Virus record (IMG/VR): IMGVR_UViG_3300036771_000053
Span: 1 to 45,968 of that record
DNA: 45,968 nt
Source of the DNA: a virus
Direction: 5' to 3' (one strand)
In this document: piece after piece, positions 7,349 through 15,596 of the stretch
Layout: every line of letters begins with the position of its first letter
Numbering within the stretch: the stretch's first letter is position 1
Notes under the pieces: model-generated
Database searches by the model: none
Seen by the model: only the letters and a program-made list of their open reading frames with translations
What the model was told of the DNA's origin: nothing
Translations under genes and position numbers: made by a program

Positions 7349-7661
7349 GACGAAGAGAGAGCGCAACACGGATCCGGAATACATGACGAAGGAAAAGGTA
7401 CGTCAGGCGGTAATCGAGCGCGAGGGAGGGAATTGGTGCGTCCTGAGTGGCGTACCGGGACCCGGACTTGAGTTGCACCGAATCGTGTACGGATCACAAG
7501 GCGGTAAGTACGAGACAGACAACTGCATTCTGCTGAGCGCTGAGATGCATCGAGTGGTACACAGTAGCAAGAAAACGTGGATGCCCATCCTACAGGACCA
7601 TGTGAAGGCCATGAAGCTGGGAACACCGGAGTTATCACCCATACAAAGACACCACCATTAA
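7263..7661 (+). CDS. HNH endonuclease-like phage protein
   Basis: 132 residues. The first 45 are very basic. The C-terminal half has an HNH-like core: WCVLSG, then LELHRIVYGSQGG, DNCILLSAEMHRVVHS. The central His pairs (LHRI and MHRVVH) and Asn of DNCILL fit the family, though the usual CxxC knuckle is reduced. GAGGAGA lies before the ATG. In the recombination/replication block it could process DNA or branched intermediates. Confidence 0.65.
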   Translation: MLAKKKKEKNIMPWRMNLFSHHNRKEQPKTKRERNTDPEYMTKEKVRQAVIEREGGNWCVLSGVPGPGLELHRIVYGSQGGKYETDNCILLSAEMHRVVHSSKKTWMPILQDHVKAMKLGTPELSPIQRHHH

Positions 7662-7681
7662 ACCTAAGGGAGAGATAGAAC

Positions 7682-8002
7682 ATGTTTGAAGTTAATGCAC
7701 AGAATTACCTTGCAAAAGAATTGTATGCCAGAAACGAGAAAGCAGAGGTTTTGACGTTGAAGGTAGACTCCAATGGAATGGTGACAGAAATTCCTTTATC
7801 CATCGAAGAAGCGGAACAACTTGTCCAGCAGCTGTCAGATCAAATTCACGAGTTTACTGGCGACTACGACATTGAACATTACAAGAAACTGGCAGACGAA
7901 CGGAGTAAGGCGCTTGACACAGTTTACGGCATTGCGAGCGAGGATTTCGAGTCGGTTAATCAGTTGGAAATGATTCGTTTAACTGCTGTTGAGCACATTT
8001 AA
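7682..8002 (+). CDS. hypothetical early protein
   Basis: 106 residues, acidic, with alpha-helical segments (SIEEAEQLVQQLSDQIHEF, HYKKLADERSKALDT). AAGGGAGAG upstream. No recognised family. Confidence 0.65.
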   Translation: MFEVNAQNYLAKELYARNEKAEVLTLKVDSNGMVTEIPLSIEEAEQLVQQLSDQIHEFTGDYDIEHYKKLADERSKALDTVYGIASEDFESVNQLEMIRLTAVEHI

Positions 8003-8117
8003 ACCATCTAAGGGAGGATACACCCACAGAGGTTAGGGGATAGGGAGGGGATAGGCAACCCTCCGATAGATAGCACCACATATCACAGAGGCCATAGGCC
8101 CAAAGGAGAAAATGAAT
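8003..8117. other. intergenic stretch with an orphan ribosome-binding site
   Basis: AAGGGAGGATACA at about 8009 looks like the start signals elsewhere in this operon but is followed by no usable start or ORF. A G-rich tract and AAAGGAG for the next gene follow. It may mark a lost small gene. Confidence 0.35.
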
Positions 8118-8399
8118 ATGAAAAATCAACTGATCGCTTATGTAGCACTGGAATTAGGGTTGTCTGGCGTGGCTGACGAAAAAATTAAGGCTGCTTTGAA
8201 GAAGCAATTCTCAATTGAAGCACGGGATATCAAAAATGATGACAACGGATTCGGATTCGACTTTGACGATGAGACAGGCGGTACAGCAAAGATTGTGTTT
8301 ATACCGCAAGGGAAACATGTCGCTATCAAGATTTACGCGGATTTCGCGTGGGATGCTATTGCGCTGTATCAGATGGTCAGCACGTGCTTAGAAGAATAA
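8118..8399 (+). CDS. hypothetical early protein
   Basis: 93 residues. AAAGGAG (8102-8108) is 9 nt from ATG 8118 but only 3 nt from ATG 8112, so 8118 is chosen. Composition is balanced, with beta strands around GTAKIVFIPQGKHVAIKI. No recognised family. Confidence 0.65.
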   Translation: MKNQLIAYVALELGLSGVADEKIKAALKKQFSIEARDIKNDDNGFGFDFDDETGGTAKIVFIPQGKHVAIKIYADFAWDAIALYQMVSTCLEE

Positions 8400-8435
8400 T
8401 TCTAGGGTTTAGGCCCACCAAAGGAGAGATAACAC

Positions 8436-8762
8436 ATGAGCAAGCAAGTTAATCCAGATCTGTACGAGCTGCTGAAAAATAACGAAACAGGCTTGTACAC
8501 TCAGGAGTTTGAAAAAAACAGAACGGTATTCGCGTATGTTCATCTTGATTTTTATGACGTGGGTGATTTCGTGAAAGTTGTAGGAGAAGATTTTTTATGC
8601 GAAGGCGGTCATGACGCTAAGATTTGTGCATCATCCGTGTGTTTTGAAATCAACGACATCATAGAGTATTTCGGTCACACATTGTCCGATTATAAAAACT
8701 GTTTCGAAGATTATACATGGGATAACTACAAACACCAGATATCGCTTATGGAATCGGCATAA
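8436..8762 (+). CDS. hypothetical early protein
   Basis: 108 residues, acidic and aromatic (YVHLDFYDVGDFVKVVG; NCFEDYTWDNYKHQ). AAAGGAGAG upstream. No recognised family. Confidence 0.65.
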   Translation: MSKQVNPDLYELLKNNETGLYTQEFEKNRTVFAYVHLDFYDVGDFVKVVGEDFLCEGGHDAKICASSVCFEINDIIEYFGHTLSDYKNCFEDYTWDNYKHQISLMESA

Positions 8763-8802
8763 ATTTGAGGTCTCCGGGCCTCTTTCCCAGGGAGGGATAT
8801 AC

Positions 8803-9162
8803 ATGCAAGGACTTGTGATTAAACCGTATTGGGCGAAGAAGATTCTAGCAGGCGAAAAGACTTGGGAGATACGCGGCAGACAAACGCATAAGCGCGGCAA
8901 GATTGGCATTATTATCAGCGGAACAGGGAGAGTTTGGGGAGAAGTCGATTTGGTAGATTGCATCCCGTTACAAGGGCCTGATGACGTGGAGTTGATATTG
9001 CAGAATCAAGACAAACATCATGTACCACTTGCAGGCATTATATATCGAAAACCATGGGCATGGGTGCTTGAGAATCCAGTTAAATACGATGAACCTGTAC
9101 CATACAACCATCCGCAAGGCGCGGTAATCTGGGTGAATTTAGGGGAGGAAGAACAGTCATGA
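8803..9162 (+). CDS. ASCH-domain protein
   Basis: 119 residues forming one ASCH (PUA-like) domain: LVIKPYWAKKILAGEKTWEI, then RGKIGIIISGTGRVWGEVDL and GAVIWVNLG. The ILAGEKTWEIRG motif is the usual nucleic-acid-binding GxKxxExR signature. ASCH proteins bind RNA or modified nucleosides; its phage role is unknown. GGGAGGG precedes the ATG. Overlaps the next gene by 4 nt (ATGA). Confidence 0.85.
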   Translation: MQGLVIKPYWAKKILAGEKTWEIRGRQTHKRGKIGIIISGTGRVWGEVDLVDCIPLQGPDDVELILQNQDKHHVPLAGIIYRKPWAWVLENPVKYDEPVPYNHPQGAVIWVNLGEEEQS

Positions 9163-9704
9163 GTAAGCAGGAAGAAATCAAACAAGCGTTGGCGGCATTG
9201 AAACCTTCAACAGAACTATATATGGTGTGGGACCAACAGGATGGTCTGATGTGTATCACGGAATACGATAAAGCAGCTCAAGAGTATGAGGAGCAGCTCG
9301 AGGCAGTGAAGGACGTAGTTTCATCCTACGGATCAGAGGAAAATGAACGTGTTGTGTTTGCCAGAATCGAGAAGCAAGCTTACGTATCGATATATGAAAC
9401 AGATGAACATTCTGATTTGACGGCGTGTTGGAATGAGTATGAACGAGATGATGTTGAAAATGCGGAGTTGGTGCGGCTCCGCAATGAGCTTGAAGTTAAG
9501 GACGGCAGCATTGAAGTGTTAACCAAACAGATTACGGATGAGGTTGCTATATCAGCAGCAGTAATTATTGAGCGGAATCGGCTACGCAAGGCATTGAGTG
9601 ACGTGCATAACGCTTTGCGGTGGGGAGACGCAGAAAACGCGCTGGATAAGGTTGAATCGATTATTGAACAGGTCTTGGGTCAGGAAGGAGAGGGGAACCA
9701 ATGA
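9159..9704 (+). CDS. coiled-coil phage protein
   Basis: 181 residues. The N-terminus has a small beta segment (ELYMVWDQQDGLMCITEY); the middle and C-terminus are heptad-rich helices (LRNELEVKDGSIEVLTKQ, NRLRKALSDVHNALR). Starts at an ATGA overlap with the ASCH gene. No function assigned. Confidence 0.65.
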   Translation: MSKQEEIKQALAALKPSTELYMVWDQQDGLMCITEYDKAAQEYEEQLEAVKDVVSSYGSEENERVVFARIEKQAYVSIYETDEHSDLTACWNEYERDDVENAELVRLRNELEVKDGSIEVLTKQITDEVAISAAVIIERNRLRKALSDVHNALRWGDAENALDKVESIIEQVLGQEGEGNQ

Positions 9705-9907
9705 GTCACCCACGAGGAACAGCAAGACAAAAGGATTGGCTCTTTCTCTGGAGACGCGGAAGCATGAAGCGGTTATCCCGGAAGACAAAGAAGCGGCTTA
9801 GAAAGTCTAACCGGGTGATACGTGAAAGATTGGAAGACCTCTTAACTCCAACACCAGCAGCCTGGAAAGAGATGAGCATATATTACGAAGCATTGGAGCG
9901 GGCTTAG
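9701..9907 (+). CDS. small basic phage protein
   Basis: 68 residues, strongly basic N-terminal half (RLSRKTKKRLRKSNRVIRER), ATGA overlap with the previous gene, GGAGAGG upstream. It could bind nucleic acid. No recognised family. Confidence 0.6.
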   Translation: MSHPRGTARQKDWLFLWRRGSMKRLSRKTKKRLRKSNRVIRERLEDLLTPTPAAWKEMSIYYEALERA

Positions 9908-9935
9908 GGCCTCTCCCTACTAAGGAGGATATAGA

Positions 9936-10169
9936 GTGTGGGACTTCAAGCGGAAAAGGAAGAAGAAGGCACCAGAACCTTTGTGTTTTCATAAATGGCG
10001 CTTGTTAGATATGTGGGTCGTTGATGTCTACGAGTTCGCCAAGAATGAACCTATGTATGAAATAGCCTGTACGGTGTGTGAAAAAAGAAGGACATTCGAT
10101 AGCTGCAGCTACGCCACTTTCAAACAAACTTTCAATGTTGAGGAAGAAAAGGTTAGGGAGGATATATAG
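9936..10169 (+). CDS. small zinc-finger-like protein
   Basis: 77 residues from GTG with AAGGAGG upstream. The N-terminus is a lysine/arginine run, followed by CFHKW, CTVCEKRRTFDSCS, enough Cys/His for a zinc site. It directly abuts the next gene. Confidence 0.65.
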   Translation: MWDFKRKRKKKAPEPLCFHKWRLLDMWVVDVYEFAKNEPMYEIACTVCEKRRTFDSCSYATFKQTFNVEEEKVREDI

Positions 10170-10532
10170 ATGACACAAACAGCACAAGCAATGATTGAAA
10201 AGGCTCTGCAAGTCTTCCCGAAATCATACGTCCATCGCAACGAAGAAATCATTTTGGAGCCACGGAACAATGTCTATTTTCGCTTGGTAGATGTAGAAAC
10301 GGAAATAGACTTCAAATGCAAAATGTGCGCTTGGGTGTCCCGGCCTATCGCCAAGAGTTTGAACAAATATTGGGCGCCACGAGTTCTGAAGAGATTCAAC
10401 GATCTGATGGGTACCAACTTCACCAAAAACGATATGTACTTGATTTACGACCGGCTCGGCAATGACGTAAACCGGAAGCTGACGATTCAGTTTATCGAAT
10501 CCAACTACGACATGGAGCTGCTGAAACGTTAA
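10170..10532 (+). CDS. hypothetical phage protein
   Basis: 120 residues. Contains a KCKMCAWVSR Cys pair and a helical C-terminus (RVLKRFNDLMGTNFTKNDM). Begins immediately after the previous stop, with TTAGGGAGG upstream. No recognised family. Confidence 0.65.
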   Translation: MTQTAQAMIEKALQVFPKSYVHRNEEIILEPRNNVYFRLVDVETEIDFKCKMCAWVSRPIAKSLNKYWAPRVLKRFNDLMGTNFTKNDMYLIYDRLGNDVNRKLTIQFIESNYDMELLKR

Positions 10533-10579
10533 TTTATTGGCTGTACTGGACTTATAACATTCATAGGAGGGATAGACGG

Positions 10580-11056
10580 ATGGCTAAAACAGACGCCACT
10601 AACCGACTTGAGCGTGCTATCGAAATGGCAACGAAGAAACAAGGGGTGTTCGGCTGCTTGGAGGTTACGATTGGCTGGTATGGCAAAGAACGTGTTGATT
10701 ACCTGACTTATGACACGAAAGGTGTATGGCGCTGCTATGAGATTAAAGTAAGCAAAGCGGATTTCCGTAGCAAGGCACACAACACATTCTGTGGCAATTT
10801 CAACTATTACGTAATGCCGAAAGAACTGTATGAACAGGTGTTGCTTGAGATACCTGAACATATCGGGGTTTATGTTGACCATGAGTATTATCCGTTTGTA
10901 ACTTGCGTTAAACGTCCTAAACGACAGGATTTAACGGAGGACGAACAGGTATTGAAAAACTCCATGATCCGTTCACTCAGCCGCGTTGCTGAAAAGGAGA
11001 TCAAACTGAGGAAAGCCGTAGAGAAGGAAACGAAACCAGCCAGTATGTTGTTATAA
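10580..11056 (+). CDS. MmcB-like PD-(D/E)XK nuclease-fold protein
   Basis: 158 residues. The core VDYLTYDTKGVWRCYEIKVS plus KADFRSKAH carries Asp and the ExK signature of the PD-(D/E)XK fold, arranged as in MmcB/DUF2221-type repair proteins (EIKVSxxDF), followed by YYVMPKELYEQV and IGVYVD. TAGGAGGG upstream. It may be a DNA repair or recombination nuclease. Confidence 0.7.
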   Translation: MAKTDATNRLERAIEMATKKQGVFGCLEVTIGWYGKERVDYLTYDTKGVWRCYEIKVSKADFRSKAHNTFCGNFNYYVMPKELYEQVLLEIPEHIGVYVDHEYYPFVTCVKRPKRQDLTEDEQVLKNSMIRSLSRVAEKEIKLRKAVEKETKPASMLL

Positions 11057-11057
11057 G

Positions 11058-11110
11058 GCCGATAGGCCATCGAGTCGAACGAATAAACCCAGTGATAACG
11101 GGGGCCGTAT
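11058..11110 (+). repeat. conserved 53-nt intergenic element, copy A
   Basis: Noncoding sequence from GCCGATAGGCCATCGAG to GGGCCGTATC, upstream of a ribosome-binding site. About three quarters of positions match copy B (17965-18017), including runs AGGCCATCGAGTC and GCCGTAT. GCC-rich ends suggest folding. Confidence 0.6.
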
Positions 11111-11155
11111 CAAGATATTTTGGTCGGTCTCCCCAAATAGGAGGATATACAAACC

Positions 11156-11434
11156 ATGAGTAATACAATCGAATTCTATAAAACGAGCAATATGGCGATC
11201 GAGATCGTTGAAATGTACTGCGATATCTGCGAAAGCCCATTCTATGAACTGGATGGACGCGAACTTGATTGTTGCCCTAAATGTGAGCATCCATTTGTTT
11301 CATACACGCCAGAAAAATCCGATTCCGATTATGACACCTACCTCTTGATTGTAGACCCCGTAACAGGCGTTCCAGCGGTTGTGAGACGGGACGGTGAGCC
11401 TGTGTTGGCTCCCAAGGAAGGAGCGGAACAATGA
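11156..11434 (+). CDS. zinc-ribbon phage protein
   Basis: 92 residues. YCDICESPFYELDGRE followed by DCCPKCEHPFVSY is a clear two-CxxC zinc ribbon. The rest is a beta-rich tail. TAGGAGGATATAC upstream. Overlaps the next gene by 4 nt. Confidence 0.75.
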   Translation: MSNTIEFYKTSNMAIEIVEMYCDICESPFYELDGRELDCCPKCEHPFVSYTPEKSDSDYDTYLLIVDPVTGVPAVVRRDGEPVLAPKEGAEQ

Positions 11435-11601
11435 ACAGAAAACAAATTGAAGATAAGACAAGCGAGTGGCTTGCATCACTTAGGGATATGAAAGAAAACG
11501 GTGTTATCTCATCTGTCCAGTATGACGCCCAGCAACGGAACGTGAAGGCATGGTGGTATGACCGCAAAACGGAGTTGAAGGAAGGAGCGGATACAGAATG
11601 A
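11431..11601 (+). CDS. hypothetical small protein (56 aa)
   Basis: Starts at an ATGA overlap after AAGGAAGGAG and ends at an ATGA overlap with the next gene. The peptide (RKQIEDKTSEWLASLRDM, then QQRNVKAWWYDRKTEL) is protein-like. Tiling on both sides supports it. Confidence 0.65.
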   Translation: MNRKQIEDKTSEWLASLRDMKENGVISSVQYDAQQRNVKAWWYDRKTELKEGADTE

Positions 11602-11810
11602 TAGAGTGGCGTAAATACGATCCAACAGACAGAGGCATACCAAGTCATGTCCCACACCTTATAACAGACGGCAGTAACACATGGATTGGCTATCACGGTA
11701 AAGTTGTTAACCGTTCAGAATACAGGTGGTACGACGATGAGAATGATTCGATGAACTTGCCTATAACACATTGGGCACCTATCAACCTACCAGAAAGCGA
11801 GAGTGAATAA
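11598..11810 (+). CDS. DUF551-like phage protein
   Basis: 70 residues: IEWRKYDPTDRGIPSH, NTWIGYHGKVVN and the C-terminal ITHWAPINLPESE resemble the short DUF551 family (ending in xTHWxPLPxPP). AAGGAAGGAG upstream inside the previous gene. A second protein of similar design is at 11992. Confidence 0.65.
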   Translation: MIEWRKYDPTDRGIPSHVPHLITDGSNTWIGYHGKVVNRSEYRWYDDENDSMNLPITHWAPINLPESESE

Positions 11811-11811
11811 T

Positions 11812-11928
11812 ATGTGGGACCATTCATATGAGCGCGGAGAACACGATCCGCGGGAAGACGATATGCAGTTCGGTGTGAAAATGGAAGATGTCATGGAAGA
11901 GCGTGAAGAAGATGAACGTGAAGAGTAG
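11812..11928 (+). CDS. possible very small acidic protein (38 aa)
   Basis: ATG one base after the previous stop; highly acidic (EDVMEEREEDEREE). The ribosome-binding site is weak (GAGAGTGA). Position in a tiled operon supports it; no family known. Confidence 0.4.
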   Translation: MWDHSYERGEHDPREDDMQFGVKMEDVMEEREEDEREE

Positions 11929-11991
11929 TATCAACCTACCTGGGGAGGAAGAAGCACCGGGTGGACACTTACTAGAGGGTAGGGATGAAGC

Positions 11992-12183
11992 ATGAACCCG
12001 TGGAGTGCATATCCTGTAAATCTACCAAACCGTTGGGACATATATATTGTCTGGCGCGGTTCAAGGGACACGGTAACTACAGCATATTACAACGGTGGTT
12101 GGGTCGAATGCAGAAATGACCGAAAAATGCTGAACGTCACGCATTATGCGGAGATCCAGTCGCCTGAGGAGGACCAAGAATGA
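11992..12183 (+). CDS. DUF551-like small protein
   Basis: 63 residues: NRWDIYIVWRGSRDTV, AYYNGGWVEC, and the VTHYAEIQSPEED ending parallel the protein at 11598, so the two may be diverged relatives. Overlaps the next gene by 4 nt. Confidence 0.6.
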   Translation: MNPWSAYPVNLPNRWDIYIVWRGSRDTVTTAYYNGGWVECRNDRKMLNVTHYAEIQSPEEDQE

Positions 12184-12416
12184 GCAACAATGCGATCAGG
12201 TTGAAGAGCAAGGGCGTATTGAAGCATAAGCGAGTCGAACGGTGCTATGTCTGCCAGAAAAAGAACGTATATGGATACAAGCCTGAATACTGCTGCAGCG
12301 GTAACTATTATGGGATTGAATATCCGTGCGGATGCATGGGATTACCACTTGAGCCGCCATTATGCAGTGTGAAATGTGCCGAGAAAGTATTTGGTAAGAG
12401 ATCAAAACGAAGATGA
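12180..12416 (+). CDS. cysteine-rich zinc-binding phage protein
   Basis: 78 residues with eight cysteines: RCYVCQKKN, YCCSGNYYG, PCGCMG and LCSVKCAEKVFG, framed by basic termini. This suggests a multi-zinc structural fold. GAGGA upstream, ATGA overlap. Confidence 0.65.
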   Translation: MSNNAIRLKSKGVLKHKRVERCYVCQKKNVYGYKPEYCCSGNYYGIEYPCGCMGLPLEPPLCSVKCAEKVFGKRSKRR

Positions 12417-12453
12417 TAGGGTAGGGAGTCTATACCCAAGGAGGATACAAAGG

Positions 12454-12651
12454 ATGGCATCTAACAACGATCCAAAGATACTAGAATTAGCGTTGTGGGA
12501 AGCGACGATGGAACAGGCTGCAATTAACCTGGAGCACGCAGAGAAGTTTGATGACCGCGGATCAATGGAATTTAACGAGGAACTCATCAGGTGGGCACGG
12601 ATCAAGATAGCTGAGATAGAGGATTACTTGGGAACGCAAAAAGGAGCTTAG
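12454..12651 (+). CDS. hypothetical helical protein
   Basis: 65 residues. AAGGAGG lies 9 nt before ATG 12454; earlier in-frame codons precede that site. All-helical (LALWEATMEQAAINLEHAEK, EELIRWARIKIAEIEDYL). Directly precedes the replication genes. Confidence 0.6.
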   Translation: MASNNDPKILELALWEATMEQAAINLEHAEKFDDRGSMEFNEELIRWARIKIAEIEDYLGTQKGA

Positions 12652-12662
12652 GTGGTGGCCTT

Positions 12663-13448
12663 ATGGACGGATGGATCAAACTCCACCGGAAGACAATGGA
12701 TAATCCGATCGTATGCAAAGACGCTGACCACTTGGCCGTTTGGATATATCTCCTGACGAACGCAACGCACAAAGAGTATCCAGCTGTGTTTGCCGGGGAG
12801 AAGATCATGCTCCAACCAGGCCAATTAATTACCGGACGAAAGACGATCGGAGAGAAATTTAACGTTCACGAAAGTAAAGTGCAACGCATTCTAAAAAAGT
12901 TTGAAATCGAACACCAGATTGAACAACGGAGTAGCAACAATAAACGCTTGATATCAATACTTTCATGGACTGATTACCAGTCGAGTGAACAACAAAATGA
13001 ACAGCAAATGAACAACCAGCGAACAACGGATGAACAACCAGTGAACACAAACAAGAATGTAAAGAACTTAAGAACTATATCTACTACATCTACTACTGAG
13101 CCACTTCAGGATGTTTGGTTAAGGCTGACCAATAAAATTGTAATGCCATCAAACCTACTGGGATTCTTCAGTAGATTGAGAGAGAACGGATATGACGAAT
13201 CGTTTTGTACGGAATTGCTTCAGGAAGCTTATGAGTCGGCAGAAAACGGGAGCGTGAACCTGAGATACTTGCAATCGATTAGCGATAGATGGGTCGAAGC
13301 TGGGATAAGTAGCAGACAACAATCAAGAGACAGGAGGACTAACCATGCAGAGCGTAAAGGGAGAACTGAAGAAGTTAGATCTGGAAGCAATCCGCCGGAG
13401 AGCAAATTCGCATTCCTCAACCAGCGCAGCAGACGCAGCGGAACCTAA
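12663..13448 (+). CDS. phage replication protein, DnaD-like
   Basis: 261 residues. The N-terminal domain (GWIKLHRKTMDNPIVCKDAD, HLAVWIYLLTNATH, then LQPGQLITGRKTI) is the winged-helix domain of phage replication initiators. A polar linker rich in Q and N follows. The C-terminal 110 residues contain a DnaD/DnaB_2-like helix set ending LRYLQSISDRWVEAGI. It would bind the origin and recruit the loader encoded next, overlapping by 104 nt. Confidence 0.82.
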   Translation: MDGWIKLHRKTMDNPIVCKDADHLAVWIYLLTNATHKEYPAVFAGEKIMLQPGQLITGRKTIGEKFNVHESKVQRILKKFEIEHQIEQRSSNNKRLISILSWTDYQSSEQQNEQQMNNQRTTDEQPVNTNKNVKNLRTISTTSTTEPLQDVWLRLTNKIVMPSNLLGFFSRLRENGYDESFCTELLQEAYESAENGSVNLRYLQSISDRWVEAGISSRQQSRDRRTNHAERKGRTEEVRSGSNPPESKFAFLNQRSRRSGT

Positions 13449-14178
13449 ACAATACCGTTGCAAACATTGTAAGGATGAACTGGGGTGGATCAAACGGGTG
13501 CAACTGAGCGATAAGCCATTCGATTATTTAGATAATTGGGAGGACTGCCCTTGCACAAAGGATCGGGCAATCGAACGATTGATGAAGTCGAGCCAGATCA
13601 CGGAGAAGTTCCGCCAGAAGACTCTAAATAACTTTACAACTGCTGGCCGTCCCGAACTTGTGAAAGAGTCACACCAGGCTGCGGTTGAATATGCCGAAGC
13701 GTACACGGCAATTAAAGACACTCCTCAGAACAGTATGGCTCTACTCGGAAAATCAGGTGCAGGCAAGACACATCTGCTCATGGGAGTGAGTAACCAATTA
13801 CTAAAAAAGGGTGTTGGGGTCCTCTACTTTCCCTACATCGAAGGTTTTTCGGAACTAAAAGACAACCTGGACATGGTAGGGACAAAGCTCCAACAACTAA
13901 AACAGGTAGAGGTACTATTCATCGACGACTTGTTCAAGGGCGGGAAGAAGGACAAGCATACTGGCATCAAGATGCCAAGTGACTGGGAAGTGGAAAAGAT
14001 GGTCGAGGTCATCAACCACAGATACCTGGAACAGAAACCGACGCTCATCAGCTCGGAGAGAGACATCGCGGTCCTTTGCGACATCGACGATGCATTGGGC
14101 GGACGAATCTATGAAATGTGCAAGGACTACATGGTCATCATCACAGGCGGTATGGAAATGAACTATAGATTGCAATAG
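13345..14178 (+). CDS. dnaC: DnaC-like helicase loader ATPase
   Basis: 277 residues. The N-terminal region has a Cys pair (YRCKHC, CPC), then an AAA+ domain: Walker A GKSGAGKT (135-142), Walker B VLFIDD (190-195), and a C-terminal GGRIYEMCKDYMVIITGG arginine-finger region. This matches phage DnaC/DnaI-type loaders. AGGAGGACTAACC precedes the ATG. Paired with the DnaD-like protein, it would load host helicase at the phage origin. Confidence 0.88.
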   Translation: MQSVKGELKKLDLEAIRRRANSHSSTSAADAAEPKQYRCKHCKDELGWIKRVQLSDKPFDYLDNWEDCPCTKDRAIERLMKSSQITEKFRQKTLNNFTTAGRPELVKESHQAAVEYAEAYTAIKDTPQNSMALLGKSGAGKTHLLMGVSNQLLKKGVGVLYFPYIEGFSELKDNLDMVGTKLQQLKQVEVLFIDDLFKGGKKDKHTGIKMPSDWEVEKMVEVINHRYLEQKPTLISSERDIAVLCDIDDALGGRIYEMCKDYMVIITGGMEMNYRLQ

Positions 14179-14191
14179 GGAGAGGATACGA

Positions 14192-14473
14192 ATGGTCAAT
14201 ATTAACGAAATGCCAGATACAGTGGATGGATTGTTGGAGTTTTGGAGCAAGGAAAATGTGATTGCGGAGACGAACGACCAATCAATACAGTGTGACATTT
14301 TGGCTTATCTCAATTGGGTTAAAGCGCTCATGATCAAGCGTAACGAATTAGAAACGGATCTTGAGGAAATGGAGAAGGAATACGAAGCATGCATGGCTTC
14401 ACATTCAAACCTTGAGAGGAAAGTAGTTGGGCTCTACGAGACTTTGAGAAAAGTGAGTAAGGATTATGAATAA
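14192..14473 (+). CDS. coiled-coil hypothetical protein
   Basis: 93 residues; the second half is a long heptad helix (RNELETDLEEMEKEYEACMA). AGGGAGAGG upstream. Overlaps the next small gene by 8 nt. Function unknown. Confidence 0.6.
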   Translation: MVNINEMPDTVDGLLEFWSKENVIAETNDQSIQCDILAYLNWVKALMIKRNELETDLEEMEKEYEACMASHSNLERKVVGLYETLRKVSKDYE

Positions 14474-14576
14474 ACAACCAATCGACGACTACGACCTGAT
14501 GGATATGGACTTTGAGGAATTTCTACGCAGGGGCCGAGAGGCCTTTGCAGACGACATTGAGGAGGAAGCAGCATGA
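14466..14576 (+). CDS. hypothetical acidic small protein (36 aa)
   Basis: Overlaps the genes on both sides (8 and 4 nt). Acidic sequence DDYDLMDMDFEEFLRRGREA. Tight tiling, and the fact that it carries the ribosome-binding site (GAGGAGG) of its neighbour, support it. Confidence 0.55.
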   Translation: MNKQPIDDYDLMDMDFEEFLRRGREAFADDIEEEAA

Positions 14577-14863
14577 GAAAGAAATACTTTGCATCAGGCG
14601 GACAGATCAAGGAGCAGAAGCAGGCGAAGAAACCAAAGACTGATAGGGAGTACAAAAAATATGTGAGTATTCGGCGTTCAGAGCCTGGGTCGGACAGGCT
14701 GACGGAAAGCCTAGAGGTACCGCTACCACAAGAGCAGTCGGATATGATCGTCGAATTGTACGACTATGGATGGCTGCGGTCAGATATAGCGAAGAAGGTA
14801 GGGTTGCCCAAGACCCGGGTAAATCACGAGTTATTCAAACGGAAAGGAGGTGGTGCAGCTTGA
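14573..14863 (+). CDS. HTH-containing hypothetical protein
   Basis: 96 residues. Basic N-terminus, then a C-terminal helix-turn-helix-like segment (LYDYGWLRSDIAKKVGLPKT, RVNHELFKRK). GAGGAGG before the ATG. Might bind DNA near the RusA gene, which it overlaps by 4 nt. Confidence 0.6.
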   Translation: MRKKYFASGGQIKEQKQAKKPKTDREYKKYVSIRRSEPGSDRLTESLEVPLPQEQSDMIVELYDYGWLRSDIAKKVGLPKTRVNHELFKRKGGGAA

Positions 14864-15267
14864 TTGAATTTACCGTGGACATCGCTCCAATGGGTGCGGT
14901 CCGCATGACACAGCGAGGGAAATGGACAAGCACAACGGCTCAACGTTATCTCAGCTACAAGAAGTACATCGGAACCCATGCAAGGACATATTGCTCAGAA
15001 CCACTCAGACGGCCCATACAGGCAGAGATACACTTCTTCCACCCAATTCCTGCGAGTTGGAGCAAAAATCGTCAGGAGGCCGCTAGAGTCGGCGAGACGA
15101 TGCCAGTAGTGAAGCCAGACATAGATAATTGCGTGAAAGGTGTATTCGATGCTCTAAACAAAATCGCCTGGAACGATGACAACCAAGTCGTTTCGCTGGT
15201 GACACACAAACATTATTCGGACAAGCCAAGGATCGTCATCAAACTGAGGGAGGTAGTAGCGGCATGA
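14860..15267 (+). CDS. rusA: RusA-family Holliday junction resolvase
   Basis: 135 residues. MGAVRMTQRGKW, AEIHFFHPIPASW, VVKPDIDNCVKGVFDALN and AWNDDNQVVSL are the RusA signature, with catalytic Asp residues in KPDIDN and the NDDNQV loop. TTG 14860 is chosen because AAAGGAGGTG precedes it by 7 nt and the RusA homology begins there. It resolves four-way junctions during phage replication. Confidence 0.88.
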   Translation: MIEFTVDIAPMGAVRMTQRGKWTSTTAQRYLSYKKYIGTHARTYCSEPLRRPIQAEIHFFHPIPASWSKNRQEAARVGETMPVVKPDIDNCVKGVFDALNKIAWNDDNQVVSLVTHKHYSDKPRIVIKLREVVAA

Positions 15268-15461
15268 TTGCACGTTACGTACACATAGGAGACGGATGGG
15301 TACTGCTGGACGATTCTGGGGCGTGTAGAGGGCGGTTGATAGAGTTGGACAGACAAATACTAGGATCAACTCAAAAACGTATCTATGAGCCTACCAAGTG
15401 GTTTAAAATGGATGTACTCAAAACAGTAAGTGTGGCCATCGGAGGTAGAGTTGGTGCTTAA
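15264..15461 (+). CDS. hypothetical phage protein
   Basis: 65 residues starting at an ATGA overlap with RusA; GGGAGG upstream. Begins IARYVHIGDGWVLLDDSG; C-terminus mixed. No recognised family. Last gene before a promoter region at 15.5 kb. Confidence 0.6.
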   Translation: MIARYVHIGDGWVLLDDSGACRGRLIELDRQILGSTQKRIYEPTKWFKMDVLKTVSVAIGGRVGA

Positions 15462-15525
15462 CCAAAAGTCAAATGTGACATGTTGCAGATAAATCACGAA
15501 ATATTGTGTAAAACGGCGGAAAAAG

Positions 15526-15554
15526 TACTTTTTAACCACAAAATGTGGTATAAT
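15526..15554 (+). promoter_or_regulatory. extended -10 promoter with overlapping dyad
   Basis: TGGTATAAT (15546-15554) is a strong extended -10; the -35 is poor. ACCACA-AAA-TGTGGT (15535-15549) overlaps it as a perfect 6-bp inverted repeat, a likely operator. A weaker dyad, CACGAAATATTGTG, lies just upstream. It would drive the coiled-coil gene and the late regulator. Confidence 0.65.
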
Positions 15555-15596
15555 GAGATATATTATTATAACTATCGGAAAACGGGGTGTATGTAG

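Noticed and set aside
11056-11240. Leftward ORFs over element A
   Set aside because: They are shadows of the zinc-ribbon gene and its leader, without start signals.
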